Positions 25,797 to 37,300 of a stretch of 64,000 bases of DNA are shown here, piece by piece (within the stretch, counting starts at the first letter, position 1; each line of letters starts with the position of its first letter). The notes beneath the pieces were generated by a model that ran no database searches, was not told the DNA's origin, and saw only the letters and a program-made list of their open reading frames with translations. This DNA comes from Frankia umida (lineage in GTDB: Bacteria > Actinomycetota > Actinomycetes > Frankiales > Frankiaceae). Where the stretch lies: NCBI RefSeq assembly GCF_023242945.1, contig NZ_JALKFT010000025.1, positions 15,401 through 79,400 on the forward strand. Reading direction: 5' to 3'. A program made the position numbers and the translations under genes.

Positions 25797-26474
25797 ATGC
25801 GGAGAACAGGCACTGCCGCGGCCGGTACGGCCGGTGCGGTCGGGGCGCGGGGGCGGATCGACAAGCGGCAGGCGATCCTGGACGCGGCCTTCGCCGTGTT
25901 CGCGCGTGAGGGCTATCCGCAGGCGAGCATCGACCTGATCGCGGGCGAGGCCGGCGTGGCCAAGCCCACGATCTACAACCATTTCGAGAACAAGGAGAGC
26001 CTGTTCCGCCACGCGATGACGGCGACTGCCGACCGGGCCTCGGTCAAGACGATCGCCGCGGTCAGCCGGCTTTCCGCTGACGTGGCCGACGTACGCGTCG
26101 CGTTCGTGGACGTCGGCTGCGCGCTGCTGGAGTGCTACTGTGCCGACGACTCGTGGGCGCTGCGTCGCCTGCTGCACGCCGAAATCACCCGCTTTCCGGA
26201 CCTGTACGACCTGCTTGGTGCCAGTGGCCCCGAGCAGGTGGGCGAGCTGTTCGCGGATCGGCTCGCCCGGCTCGCGCTGGCCGGCCGGCTGCAGCTGACC
26301 GACCCCGTCGAGGCCGCGGAACAGTTCCTCGCTCTGCTCACCGGGCCGGTCGCGGGTCGGTCGGCGCTCGGCACCCGCCCGTTCGACCAGACCCAGCGGC
26401 GACGCACCGCGGAGGCTGCGACCAGCACGTTTCTCCGCGCGTTCACCGCGGCCCCGACGGACGCCTCGGCGTAG
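25797..26474 (+). CDS. TetR family regulator
   Basis: 225 residues. The helix-turn-helix region RIDKRQAILDAAFAVFAREG then ASIDLIAGEAGVAKPTIYNH is nearly the same as in the gene at 27833, and the ligand domain keeps the same pattern (LRRLLHAEITRFPDLYDLLG, DPVEAAEQFLALLTGPVAGR, SALGTRP). The pair look like recent duplicates. It is divergent from the LLM gene and lies 200 bp before the hydrolase gene; it may control both. Confidence 0.93.
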   Translation: MRRTGTAAAGTAGAVGARGRIDKRQAILDAAFAVFAREGYPQASIDLIAGEAGVAKPTIYNHFENKESLFRHAMTATADRASVKTIAAVSRLSADVADVRVAFVDVGCALLECYCADDSWALRRLLHAEITRFPDLYDLLGASGPEQVGELFADRLARLALAGRLQLTDPVEAAEQFLALLTGPVAGRSALGTRPFDQTQRRRTAEAATSTFLRAFTAAPTDASA

Positions 26475-26606
26475 CGAGAGCAGCTCACCGCGGACCGCGC
26501 CTTCGCGGACCGCCGAGAGACATCACCGCGGCCGGGGCCGGCAGACGACGATCAGGCCCTACGAAGCCGACCGCGGCCGTGACCAGGTACGCCATGATCC
26601 CCCCAG

Positions 26607-26644
26607 TGAAACGAAAATCAAGAAAAACTGAACCGATCGTTTCA
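26607..26644. promoter_or_regulatory. Inverted repeat TGAAACGA...TCGTTTCA upstream of the hydrolase
   Basis: Exact 8-bp arms at 26607-26614 and 26637-26644 with a 22-bp spacer. The right side also contains AAACTGAACCGATCG, which resembles the AAACTAAACCATCTGG part of the palindrome at 21397. The site is 30-70 bp before ATG 26675, where a TetR repressor would be expected to bind. Confidence 0.6.
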
Positions 26645-26662
26645 ATTTAATGGTCCGAAGGC

Positions 26663-26668
26663 TAGCAT
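26663..26668 (+). promoter_or_regulatory. -10 hexamer TAGCAT, 6 nt before the start codon
   Basis: The same spacing as at 25785 and 27821. It would give a leaderless transcript of the hydrolase gene. Confidence 0.45.
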
Positions 26669-26674
26669 GCGCTT

Positions 26675-27654
26675 ATGGGTGGATGGGAGGTCATCGACGC
26701 GGCTCGACTGCCTGCGGACCGGGTGCAGGAGGGCAGCGTCGTGCCGGGTCGGGCCGCGACGCCGGGAGTAAAAACGATCACTGATCTCGCCGCGGCGATC
26801 CGCAGGGACCGTGCCGAGCAGGCGGCGTCGCACATCGACACGCCGCCCCCGGCGCCGGGGCTCACCATCACCGACCACGTCCTGCGGGGAATCGGCGAGG
26901 ACGTGCGGATCCGGGCCCGGGTCTATCGCCCGCACAGCGGCTCCCCGCTCCCGCTGGCGGTCTATCTGCACGGCGGTGCGTTCGTGCTCGGCAGTCTCGA
27001 CCGGGTGCACGACAACGTCGCCGCGCTCGCCCTCGGCGCCGAGGCGGTGGTGATGTCGGTCGGCTACCGGCTGGCCCCCGAACATCCCTTCCCCGCCGGC
27101 CTGGACGACTGCGTCAGCACCCTGGCCTGGGCCGCGGCCCCGGCCAGCGACCTCGGCGCCGATCCGGACCGGATCGGGCTGGTCGGGGTCAGCGCCGGCG
27201 CGACCCTGGCGCTGGGGGTGGCGCTACGCACCCGCGACACCGGTGGTCCGTCACCACGGTTCCTGAGCCTGACCATGCCCGCCCTCGACGTCGACTGCGG
27301 ACGCCGTCCATGGTGGCTGCTGTGGACACCCCGGTATGGAACCGGCCGCTGGCAGTCCAGAGCTGGCGCCTCTACCTCGGTGACGAGGCGACCGAGGTCA
27401 GTCCGTACGCGGCTCCCGCCCGGGCGGTCGACCTCACCGGGCTGCCGCCGACCTACCTGGCCGTGGGGGGCCGGGACCCGCTGCGCGACGAGGGGATCCT
27501 GTTCGCGCTGCGGCTCATGCAGGCCGGCGTCCCGGTCGAGCTGCACACCTTCGCCGACGCCGGCCACGGGTTCGCCGGCCTGGACACGCCGACCTTGCGG
27601 CGGGCCCGTGACGAGCAGCTCGTGGTCCTGCGCCGCGGTCTGGGTGCCGCCTGA
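26675..27654 (+). pseudogene. Alpha/beta hydrolase (HSL/esterase family) with one frameshift
   Basis: The first frame carries the oxyanion-hole motif in VYLHGGAFVLGS, VSVGYRLAPEHPFPAGLDDC and the nucleophile in GVSAGAT. At about 27300 the frame changes by one base, and the second continues as TPSMVAAVDTPVWNRPLAVQ, VDLTGLPPTYLAVGGRDPLR with the catalytic Asp, and DAGHGFAG with the His. Read together they make a complete esterase of about 325 residues. In the first frame translation would run on to 27823 as meaningless sequence. Either the gene is newly broken or there is a sequencing error. Confidence 0.8.
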
Positions 27655-27820
27655 CCTGCCCGCCATCCCGCGAGAGTCTCGGACCTGGAGCGCCACGAAC
27701 ATGCCCAGGAGCTGGAGGCGCGCCGAGCTGGCGGGCGGGTCGCGGAGTCAGGCCGTCTGGCAGGTCAGTGCGGCGATGCGGCCCCTCAGGGCGGCGATGT
27801 CGTCACCAGCTCCTGGAAGG

Positions 27821-27826
27821 TAAAGT
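27821..27826 (+). promoter_or_regulatory. -10 hexamer TAAAGT, 6 nt before the start codon
   Basis: Directly ahead of GTG 27833, with GATGGC between. It supports GTG 27833 as the start and a leaderless message. Confidence 0.5.
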
Positions 27827-27832
27827 GATGGC

Positions 27833-28498
27833 GTGCGACGGGCGGCGGCCGGAAGTCCTGGCACACGGGGCAGAATCGACAAACGGCAGGCGATTCTGGA
27901 TGCCGCCTTCCTGGTTTTCGCGCGTGAAGGTTACGCGCAGGCGAGCGTGGATGCGATCGCGGCCGAGGCGGGTGTGGCGAAGCCCACGATCTACAACCAT
28001 CTCGACAGCAAGGAAAACCTGTTCGTGCGAGCCATGACCGCCACGGCGGAGAAGGCCACCGCGCGTAGCCGTGCGGTGGTCACCCGGCTGGCTGTGGACG
28101 CGGCGGATCTGCACACCGCGTTGGCTGACGTCGGCGAGGGATTGTTGGGCTGCTACTGCTCGGCGGAGTCCTGGGCGCTGCGGCGTCTCCTGAACGCCGA
28201 GATCGTCCGGTTTCCGAAGTTGTTCGACGCCATCGGTGCGAGCGGACCCGACCAGGTGGAGGAGGCTTTCGCGGACCGGCTCGCCCGGTTCGCCCTGGCC
28301 GGGCGGCTCACACTGACGGATCCGGTGGAGGCAGCCGAGCAGTTCCTTGCGCTGATCACCGGTCCGGTGGCGACCCGCTCCGCGCTGGGGACCAGACCGT
28401 TGGACGCCACCCAGGTGCGGCGGGTGGCGGAGGCGGCGGCCACCACTTTTCTGCGGGCCTTCGCCACCGCGCCCGCTGATCTGCCGACCGTCGGCTGA
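27833..28498 (+). CDS. TetR family regulator, close paralogue of the one at 25797
   Basis: 221 residues: RIDKRQAILDAAFLVFAREG, ASVDAIAAEAGVAKPTIYNH, LRRLLNAEIVRFPKLFDAIG, DPVEAAEQFLALITGPVATR and SALGTRPLD. It is the gene closest to the polyketide cluster, converging with the end of the large PKS, and is a candidate cluster regulator. No operator is obvious in the 178 bp before it. Confidence 0.93.
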   Translation: MRRAAAGSPGTRGRIDKRQAILDAAFLVFAREGYAQASVDAIAAEAGVAKPTIYNHLDSKENLFVRAMTATAEKATARSRAVVTRLAVDAADLHTALADVGEGLLGCYCSAESWALRRLLNAEIVRFPKLFDAIGASGPDQVEEAFADRLARFALAGRLTLTDPVEAAEQFLALITGPVATRSALGTRPLDATQVRRVAEAAATTFLRAFATAPADLPTVG

Positions 28499-28502
28499 CC
28501 AC

Positions 28503-28534
28503 GGTCCGGGCGCGGACCGGCGGCAGTGCTGCCG
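28503..28534. terminator. Two adjacent hairpins between convergent TetR and PKS genes
   Basis: GGTCCG-GGCG-CGGACC at 28503-28518 and CGGCAG-TG-CTGCCG at 28521-28534. They fill the 63-bp gap between the two stops and should end transcription from both sides. Confidence 0.65.
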
Positions 28535-28561
28535 TGGCCCGCGACGGCGTCGAGGATGGGT

Positions 28562-31500
28562 TCATGCGGTTCCGAGCGCGTTGTCGATGAAGTCGAAGAA
28601 CTCGTCGTCCGAGGCATCAGCGGCCGGTGCCACGCCGCCCGCTTCGCCCGCGGCTCCCACGCCAGTCGCACCCGCAACCGCGGGACCGTCCGGCGGAGAA
28701 CCGTTCCCGTCAACGGCGTTCAGGGCGTCGAGCAGAGAGCGCAGGTGCTGCGTGAGCGCGGTGCGCCGCTGCTGGTCGGCTGCGAGCGACGGCAGAATCG
28801 CCGAGATCTCCGCCAACCGGGTCAGGGCAAGCTCCGGGTCCGCGGCGGCGTCGGTCACCAGCTGGTCGCGGACGTGCCCGGCGAGCGCCTCGATGGTCGG
28901 GTGATCGAAGACCAGCGTGCTCGTCAGCCGCAGGCCGGTCCCGTTGGCGAGCCGGTTGCGCAGCTCGATTGCGGTGAGTGAGTCGATGCCCAGGTCGAGC
29001 AGTCCGCGCCCGTCGTCCGCGACAGACAGGGAGTCGTGGCCGAGCACGGCCGCCACCTCGCCGCGAACGAGCTCGCGGACGGCGTTCGTGCGTGCCGGCT
29101 CGGCCAGGGCGGCAATCCGCTCGGCCGCCCCCCGCTGTCCGGGCACGCCGGACAGCGGGGGCGCGCTGGCCGTGCGGCCGGTGCCGGGCCGCGCGACCGG
29201 ACCGGTGCGTACGGCGGCCGGTGCCCAGGCGCGGACCAGCGTCTGCGCGCCGGGCCGGCCCGCCAGCGCCCGCAGGTCCAGGCGGGCCGGGATGACCAGC
29301 GACTCGCCGGCGCCCAGCGCGGCGTCGAGCAGTCCCAGCGCGTCCTCGGTGGCCAGCGGCAGAACACCGGAACGTGCCAGCCGGTGCAGCTGGGCGTCGT
29401 CGAGGCCACCGGCCATTCCGGCGCTGTCCGCCCACAGACCCCAGGCCAGCGAGACCGCCGGGAGGCCCCGGCTGCGCCGGTGGGCCGCAAGGGCGTCCAG
29501 GAAGGTGTTGGCCGCCGCGTAGTTCGCCTGCCCCGGATTCCCGAGGACACCTGCGATCGACGAGAACACCGCGAACAGAGACAGGTCGCGGTCGGCGGTC
29601 ACGGTGTGCAGCGCCCACGCCGCATCCACCTTGGGTCGCAGCACCGCGTCGAGCCGTTCGGGGGACAGGGCCGTGACCATCCCGTCGTCGAGGACACCCG
29701 CGACGTGCACGACGCCGGTGAGTGGACGGTCCGCGGGCAGTCCGTCCACCAACGCGGCGAGGGCGTTGTCATCCGCCACGTCGAGTGCCGCGAAGGTGAC
29801 CTCGGCGCCGCGGTCGGCGAGGTCCGTTCGCAGCGCCTCGGCTCCCGCGGCCTGCTCGCCCCGCCGGCTGACCAACAACAGGTGGCGGACGCCGTGCTCG
29901 GTCACCAGATGGCGGGCCACCGGGCCACCGAGCGCCCCGGTGGCCCCGGTGACCAGGACGGTCCCGGTGGTGATCGCCCCGGGGGTGACGGCGTGCGGCT
30001 GTGCTGGCGGGCGGTCGCGGGCCAGCCGTGGCACCAGGACAGTCCCGTCCCGCAGGGCGAGCTGCGGCTCGTCCAGGGCCAGCGCGCCGGCCAGCCTCGC
30101 GGCGAGCACGGCCGGCGCGGGCGGTGCGCCGTGATCGTCCAGATCCAGCAGGACGAAGCGGCCGGGATGCTCCGCCTGTGCGGTCCGCACCAGCCCCCAC
30201 ACCGTGCTCGCGGACGGATCACGGACGTCGTCCGGTCCGGTCACCGCGACCGCCCCCCGGGTGGCGAGAACGAGCCGCGCACCGTCGAAGCGTTCCTCGA
30301 CCAGCCACCGTTGGACGAGATCCAACGCGCGGCGGGCCTGCGCATGTGCGACCGCCACGACCGGTACGTCCACCGCGGCGGGTTCGCCGACCCCGGGCGC
30401 CGGGCCGCCTGTACCGGCCAGGTTGGCGAGGACGACCAGCGCGGTTGGCTGGCCGGCGACACCTGCGGGTTCACCCACGGTGTCCAGATCGCAGTGATAG
30501 TCGGCTCCAGGCAGGTCGAGAGGGGCGGCGCCCAGCACCGTCCACCGCACGGGTGGTTCGACCGAGGCGACCGGCAGCGGGTCCCAGCGAAGCGTGTAGA
30601 GCGGCGGGCCACCGGCGTCGAGCTGGTCGGCCGTCGTCTCCCGGACGCGCAGTGAACTCACCTCGGCCACCAACGCGCCGGTCGGGTCGGTGACCACGAT
30701 CCGCAGGGTGTCGCCGCCGCCGTTGCTGATGGCTGCTCCGTTGTCGGAGGCCAGGGTGGTGAGCCTGGCTCGCAACGTCGTGGCCGTGGTCGGCGCCAGC
30801 GTCACTCCGTTCCAGGCGAACGGCAGTCGCAGGTGCCCGGGTCGAGACCGGACGTCGGCCAGCAGCACGTGTAGCACGGCGTCGAGCAGCGCGGGGTGGA
30901 CGGCGAAACCGTCCGGATGCACGGTGGTCGGGTCGAGGGAGATCTCGACGAACCGGTCCGGCCCGGAACGCCAGGCGGCGGTGAGGCCCTGGAAAGTCGG
31001 TCCGTAACCGTGCCCCCGGGCCGCGAGGTCCGGATAGAGGCCGGCAAGGTCGAGCGGCTCCGCGTCCGCGGGCAGGTCGACAGCGGACGGGACGGGGCTG
31101 ACCCCGGACGTTTCGTCGCCGGTCGGCCTGGACCCGAGGACCCCGGTGGCATGCAGTCGCCAGGAGCCTTCCGCCACACCGCCGTCGTGGGTGTGCACGG
31201 TGACAGTCCGGCGGCCGGTGCCGTCGTCGGCGCTGACCGCGACCCGCAACGGAACGGGTGCCTCCCCGGCCAGGACCACCGGTTCCGCCAGTACCAGCTC
31301 CTCAAGGTGGTCGAGGCCGGTGCGACTGCCGGTGTACAGGACGAGTTCCACCAGGGCGGTGCCGGGTAGTACGACCACACCGGCCAGGGTGTGGTCCGCC
31401 AGCCAGCCCTGCTCCTGGGGGGACAGCGTGCCGGTGAAGACCACCCCGCCGCTGTCGGGCAGGTCGATCTCGGCGGACAGCAGTGGATGTGCGGCCGCCC

Positions 31501-34315
31501 GCTGGCCAGCGGCGTCGACGTCGGTCAGCGGACGGACCGGGTCCAGCCAGTATCGGCGTCGCTGGAACGGATAGGTCGGTAGCGCTGGCCGTTGCGCGTG
31601 GGCGGCGGTGAACACCGCGGGCCAGTTGACGGAGGCGCCGTATGCGTACGACTCGGCGATGGCGGTGGCCAGCGCGCGTGGCTCCGAGCGGTCGCGCCGC
31701 TGCACCGCGATGAGCGCGGGAGCCGTGGCCGAACCAGGCCCGACACCCGCCGCGGTGCTGACCCCGGACTCTCCGTTGGCCCGGGCCGGGTCGTCCGCGG
31801 TAAGGACGGCGTCCGCCATCGGGGTGAGCACGGCGTCTGGACCCAGCTCCAGAAAGCGCATGACGCCCCGGGCTCGCAACGCGCGAACCGCGTCGGCGAA
31901 TCGGACGGCGTGGCGCGCGTGCCGAACCCAGTACTCGGGCGAGCGCAGATCGGTTCCGGTAGCGGACGCTCCGGTGACGGTGGAGACGACCGGGATCCGC
32001 GGCTCGTGGTAGGTGAGCCCGGCCGCGATCCGGCCGAACTCGGCCAGCATCGGCTCCATCAGAGGCGAGTGGAAGGCGTGGCTCACGCGCAGCCGCCGCG
32101 TCCGCACGCCACGTGCCGCGAAGACCGCGGTCACGGCCTCGACCGCCGGGCGGGCGCCGGAGACGACCGTGGCGGTCGGGCCGTTGACCGCGGCGATCCC
32201 GACGTGCTCGCTGACCCCGTCGAGACCGGCGAGCACGTCCAGTACCTGCTCCTCGGACGCCTCAAGGGCCAGCATCGTGCCCCCCGGGGCGAGCCGGCTC
32301 ATCAGCTGGCCGCGTGCGGCCACCAGGGCGCAGGCGTCGGCGAGCGTGAGGACACCGGCGACATGGGCCGCGGCGATCTCCCCCACCGAGTGGCCGGCGA
32401 GCTGGTCCGGTGTCAGGCCGAAGGAGCTCAGCAGCCGGTGTAGCGCCACTTCGAAGGCGAACAGGGCCGGCTGGGCGAACGCGGTGTCGTCCAGCGCCGC
32501 GGCGGCCTGGTCCGTCGGCCCGCTGTCGCCGGGGGCGAACACGGCGTCGGTCAGATGCCGGCCGAGATGCGCACTGAGCAGGTCGGCGGTCTCGTCCCAG
32601 GCGGCGGCGAAGACCGGGTGGTGGCGGTGTAGCTGGCGGCCCATGCCGAGACGCTGGCTGCCCTGTCCGGAGAAGAGGAAAGCCGTGCGTCCCGGTGCTG
32701 CGGCGACCGCGCGGACGACACCTGGATGGGGCTGATCGGCGGCAAGCGCGGCGAGTGCGGTGAGCGCCTCGGCCCGGTCGGCGGCGACGACAACCGCCCG
32801 GTGGGTGAGTCTCGCCCGGCCGGTTGCCAGCGCCAGACCCACGTCGTGCAGGCCGGCGTCGGGGTGCTGGGTCAGGAAGGCGGTGAGCTGGTCGGCCTGG
32901 GCGCGGACCGCTGGCGCCGTCGCGCCGGAGAGCACCCACGGCACCGGAACCGGGCTCGCTTCGTCGGTCGGGACGGCGTGGGCAGCGCCGGTTCTCGGGC
33001 CGGGGCCGGCGGCCGGGGGCTGCTCGAGGATGACGTGGGCGTTGGTCCCGCTGATCCCGAAGGAGGAGACGGCGGCACGGCGGGGGCGGCCGGTGGCGGG
33101 CCAGGCGGTCGTCTCTGTCGTCAGGGTGACGGTGCCCGGGCTCCAGTCGACATGCGGCGTCGGGGTGGCCGCATGCAGGGTCGCCGGCAGAACGCCGGTG
33201 CGAAGCGCGAGAATCATCTTGATGATTCCGGCGGCACCGGCGGCGGCCTGGGTGTGCCCGATGTTGGACTTCAACGACCCGAGCTGGAGGGGATACCGGC
33301 GTGCCTGGCCGTAGGTCGCCAGCAACGCGTGGGCCTCGATGGGGTCACCGAGGGTGGTGCCGGTGCCATGGGCCTCGACGACGTCCACGTCGGCGGAGGT
33401 AAGCCCCGCGCTGGCCAGGGCCGCCCGGATGACGCGCTGCTGGGCGGGGCCGTTGGGCGCGGTCAGCCCGTTGGACGCCCCGTCGGAGTTGACAGCGCTG
33501 CCCCGGACGACGGCCAGAACCCGATGGCCGTGGCGGCGGGCGTCGGCGAGTCGCTCCAACAGCAGGACACCGGCCCCCTCGGCCCAGGCGGTTCCATCCG
33601 CGTCGGCGGAGAACGGCTTGCAGCGGCCGTCGGGCGCCAGTCCGCGCTGTCGGCTGAACTCGACGAACGTCGCCGGGCTCGCCATCACGGTGGCGCCGCC
33701 GGCGAGTGCGAGCGTGCACTCGCCGGAGCGCAGGGCCTGCGCGGCGAGGTGGAGCGCGACGAGCGAGGAGGAGCAGGCGGTGTCAACGGTCACGGCGGGC
33801 CCCTCCAGCCCGAGGGTGTAGGCGATCCGGCCCGAGGCGACGCTGCCCGCGCTCCCGCTGACCAGATAACCCTCGAACCCCGCTGGCGCGGTCGCCGACT
33901 GGTGCAGCCGGGCCCCGTAGTCGTCGTACATGACACCGGCGAAGACACCGGTGGAGGTGCCGGCGAGGCTGGTGGGGTCGATCCCGGCCGCTTCGAGCGC
34001 CTCCCACGCCGCCTCGAGCAGAATGCGCTGTTGGGGGTCGATGGCCAGCGCCTCCCGGGGGGAGATCCCGAAGAACTCGGGGTCGAAGTCGCCGGCGTCG
34101 TGCAGGAAGCCGCCATGCCGGGTGTAGCTGGTCCCGGGATGGTCCGGCTCCGGATGGTAGAGGCGGTCCAGGTCCCAGCCGCGGTCGGTGGGGAAACCGG
34201 TCACGGCGTCCGTGCCGTCGAGCAGCAGCCGCCACAGGTCGTCCGGACTGTGCACGCCGCCGGGAAGGCGGCAGGACATGCCGACGATCACGATCTGGTC
34301 GTCGTCGGATGTCCC
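28562..34315 (-). other. PKS extension module 3 (KS-AT-DH-KR-ACP) and docking segment
   Basis: Residues about 4716-6632. KS Cys4896; AT Ser5358, malonyl-type; DH His5690 and Asp5860; KR Tyr6314; ACP Ser6494, in LGIDSL rather than LGFDSL. After the ACP come two helices (LAEISAILPSLAADQQRR, LRSLLDAL) and a terminal DDEFFDFID helix, the pattern of a C-terminal docking domain that hands the chain to a separate PKS. Confidence 0.9.
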
Positions 34316-37300
34316 CTGCGTGTCCGCGGCGATGCCCCGGCCGGACGGTCCTCCGGCCGCGGGAACCGGGCCGGAGCCGCCGGGCCTGCCCGCATCACTG
34401 GCGCCGGCCCCATCCGTGGCGAGCGCGACGAGCGTGGCGAAGTGATCGGTGAACAGATGGTCGGCGAGGGCGGTCGGGGTCGGATGGTCGAAGACCAAAG
34501 TGCTCGGCAGCGGGAGTCCGGTGGCCGCGATCAGCCGGTTACGCAGTTCGACCGCGGTGAGCGAGTCGAAACCGAGCTCGGTGAACGCACGAGCGGTGTC
34601 GAGCGTTTCGCCGGCCTGGTAGCCGAGCACCGTGGCGACGGTTCGCTGGACGAGGTCGGCGACGGCGTCGCGTCGTTCTACGTCGTTCGTCAGACCGGCG
34701 AGCTGCTGGGCCAGGCCACCGGCCTGTTCGCGCGGACGGGAGCCGGCGCTACCGGTGCGTCGCGGGCCGCTGGCCAGGTCACGCAGCGGCGGTGGAACCG
34801 ACTCGGCCGGCCGACCGGCAAGCTCGATACGGGCTGCGACGACGACCGGGTGGTCTCCGCTGACTGCCGCGTCGAACAGACGCAGGCCCTCCTCGTCGTC
34901 CATGGGGACGATGCCCATGCGGGCCATGCGGGCGAGATCGGCGCGCGCCAGCTCGGCACCCAGGCCGGTTGTGCCACCCCACAGTCCCCAGGCCAGGGAG
35001 ACCGCGGGCAGCCCGCGGGCATGGCGGTGCTGGGCCAGGGCGTCGAGGAAGGCGTTCGCGGCAGCGTAGTTCGCCTGCCCGGCCGTGCCGAGCGTCCCGG
35101 TCACCGAGGAAAACAGCACAAAGGAAGCGAGATCCAGGTCGGCGGTGAGCTCGTGCAGGTTCCAGGCCGCGTCCGACTTGGGCGCCAGTACGGCGTCCAG
35201 ACGTTCCGGGGTGAGCGAGGTGACGATCCCGTCGTCAAGTACACCCGCCGCGTGCACGATGGCGGTCAGCGGGTGCTGCGGCGGCAGACTGGCGAGCAGC
35301 GCCCGCAGCGCGTCGCGGTCGGCCACGTCACAGGCGGCGAGGTCGACTTCGGCCCCGAGCGCGCGCAGCTCGGCGGCCAGTTCCGGCGCACCGGCGGCGG
35401 CCGGCCCGCGTCGGCTGACCAGCAGCAGCCGGCGGGCGCCGTGCGCGGTCACCAGCCGCCGGGCGACGAGCCCGCCGATCAGGCCGGTCGCACCGGTGAC
35501 GAGAACCGTCCCGGTACCCACCGGTGTCGTGCTGCCGGCCGGCTCGCCGGCCGCGGTGTCGATGCCGGCGCCCGGCCGCGCTGCCGTCCGGACCAGCCTG
35601 GGTGTGAACCCGCCCGCCGCACGCAGCGCGAGCTGCGACTCGCCGGCTGGCAGCGCCGTGGGCGGGTCGGCGTCGGCCTCGACGTCGACGAGGATGAGCC
35701 GGTCGGGGTGCTCGGTCTGCGCGCTGCGGACGAGCCCCCAGACCGCCGCCGCGTCCGGCCGAGGCGCGCCGTCGTTGGCCGTCACAGCCACGGCGCCGTG
35801 TGTCACCACCACCAGCCGGTCGTCGGCGCTCGGCTGCGCGCTCAGCCAGTCCTGGACAGCGCGCAGAGCGGTGTGCGTGCGGTGCCGTGCCGCCGTCGCG
35901 GCGTCGGTGGTGTCGGTGCTCTCGAGGCCGAGATCGAGCACTGTCCAGTTCGCCGGGATGCCCACCGGGACGCCCGGAACCGGCGTCCAGTCCAGGACGA
36001 ACAGTGAGTCGGTGTCCGCGGTGGCCGCGAACCGGCTGCGGCTGACGGTGGCGAGGGTGAGGGCGTCCACCGTCATGACCGGTGTCCCGTGGTCGTCGCT
36101 GATGGTCAACGCCACCGTGTCCGGTGCGGTGGGCACGATCCGTACCCGCGTGCCGGTCCTGGCACCGGTACGCAGCCGCACCCCCTCCCAGCGCCATGGC
36201 ACCCGCAGCGTGTCAGCGGCGTTGGACGTATCGGGGACGGACCTGTCGGAAACGGGCGTGCCGGGGACGTGGGGGCCGGTCGCGTCCTCGCTGTGGGCTG
36301 CGGCGTCCCGGTGTGTCGTGGCGGTCTGGAGCGCGAGAGGATGCAGCGCCGCGTCGAGCAGCGCTGGGTGAATGCCGAAGTCCGTCTCGGGCGGGGACGG
36401 TGCCACCAGGCAGTGGCTGGTGGCACCGTCGCGCCACAGCCGCCGCAGGCCCTGAAAGGCCGGGCCGTAGTCATAGCCATGTGCGGCCATCAGGTCGTAG
36501 GCAGCGTCAAGGGGGATCTCCGTGGCGGTGGCCGGCGGCCACGCGGCGAGACCCTCCACGTTCGACCCGCCGTCGCCGTCGCCGTCGCTGCCGGACGCGA
36601 CGAGTGCTCCGACCGCGTGCCGGGTCCAGGTCGGCCGTTCGTCCGCGGGCAGGCTGGAGTGGATGGCGACCGGACGGCTGCCGTCCGAGTCCAGGACACC
36701 GACCGTCACCTGGATGTGGATCTCCGCCTGGTCGGGGAGCGGCAATGGACGGTCCAGGGTGAGCTCCCGGAGCGTGTCCGCGCCGACGTGCTTGGCGGCT
36801 CGCAGGGCCAGGTCGACCAGCGCGGCACCGGGCAGCACCGGTCGGCCGTCCACGGCATGGTCGCCCAGCCAGGGCAGGGCGGTGCGGGAGAGCACCCCGG
36901 TGAGCACCACTCCCGCGTCGTCCGGTAGCTCCACGACCGCGCCGAGCAGCGGGTGCCGGGTGGCGCGCAGGCCGAGCAGACCCGCCTGTGTCCTGGCCGG
37001 GGCGGCCTCGAGCCAGTAGCGGCCGCGTTGGAACGGGTAGGTCGGCAGCGCCAGGCGGCGGGCGGTGGGCAGGGTCCGCGCCCAGTCGAGCGTGCCGCCG
37101 TGGGCGTACAGGCGGGCCAGGGCGGCCAGCGCGGTCTCGGTCTCCGGGCGCCCCGCCCGCAGCATTGGGACAGGGACGCGGACCGGGGAACCTCCGAAGT
37201 CGTCCACCATGGCGGTGAGCACCGCGCCCGGGCCGACCTCCAGGAACCCGGAAACACCCTGGGATTCCAGGTACCGGACGGCGTCGAGGAAACGGACGGT

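Noticed and set aside
32726..36007. A 1093-residue open frame on the plus strand inside the PKS region, with several other long plus-strand frames (38444-41032, 42905-44380, 46520-47953)
   Set aside because: They lie exactly opposite the PKS coding strand, are rich in Gly, Arg, Gln and Val in the pattern of reverse-complement reading, and have no domain or ribosome site. The minus-strand PKS domains are continuous through all of them.
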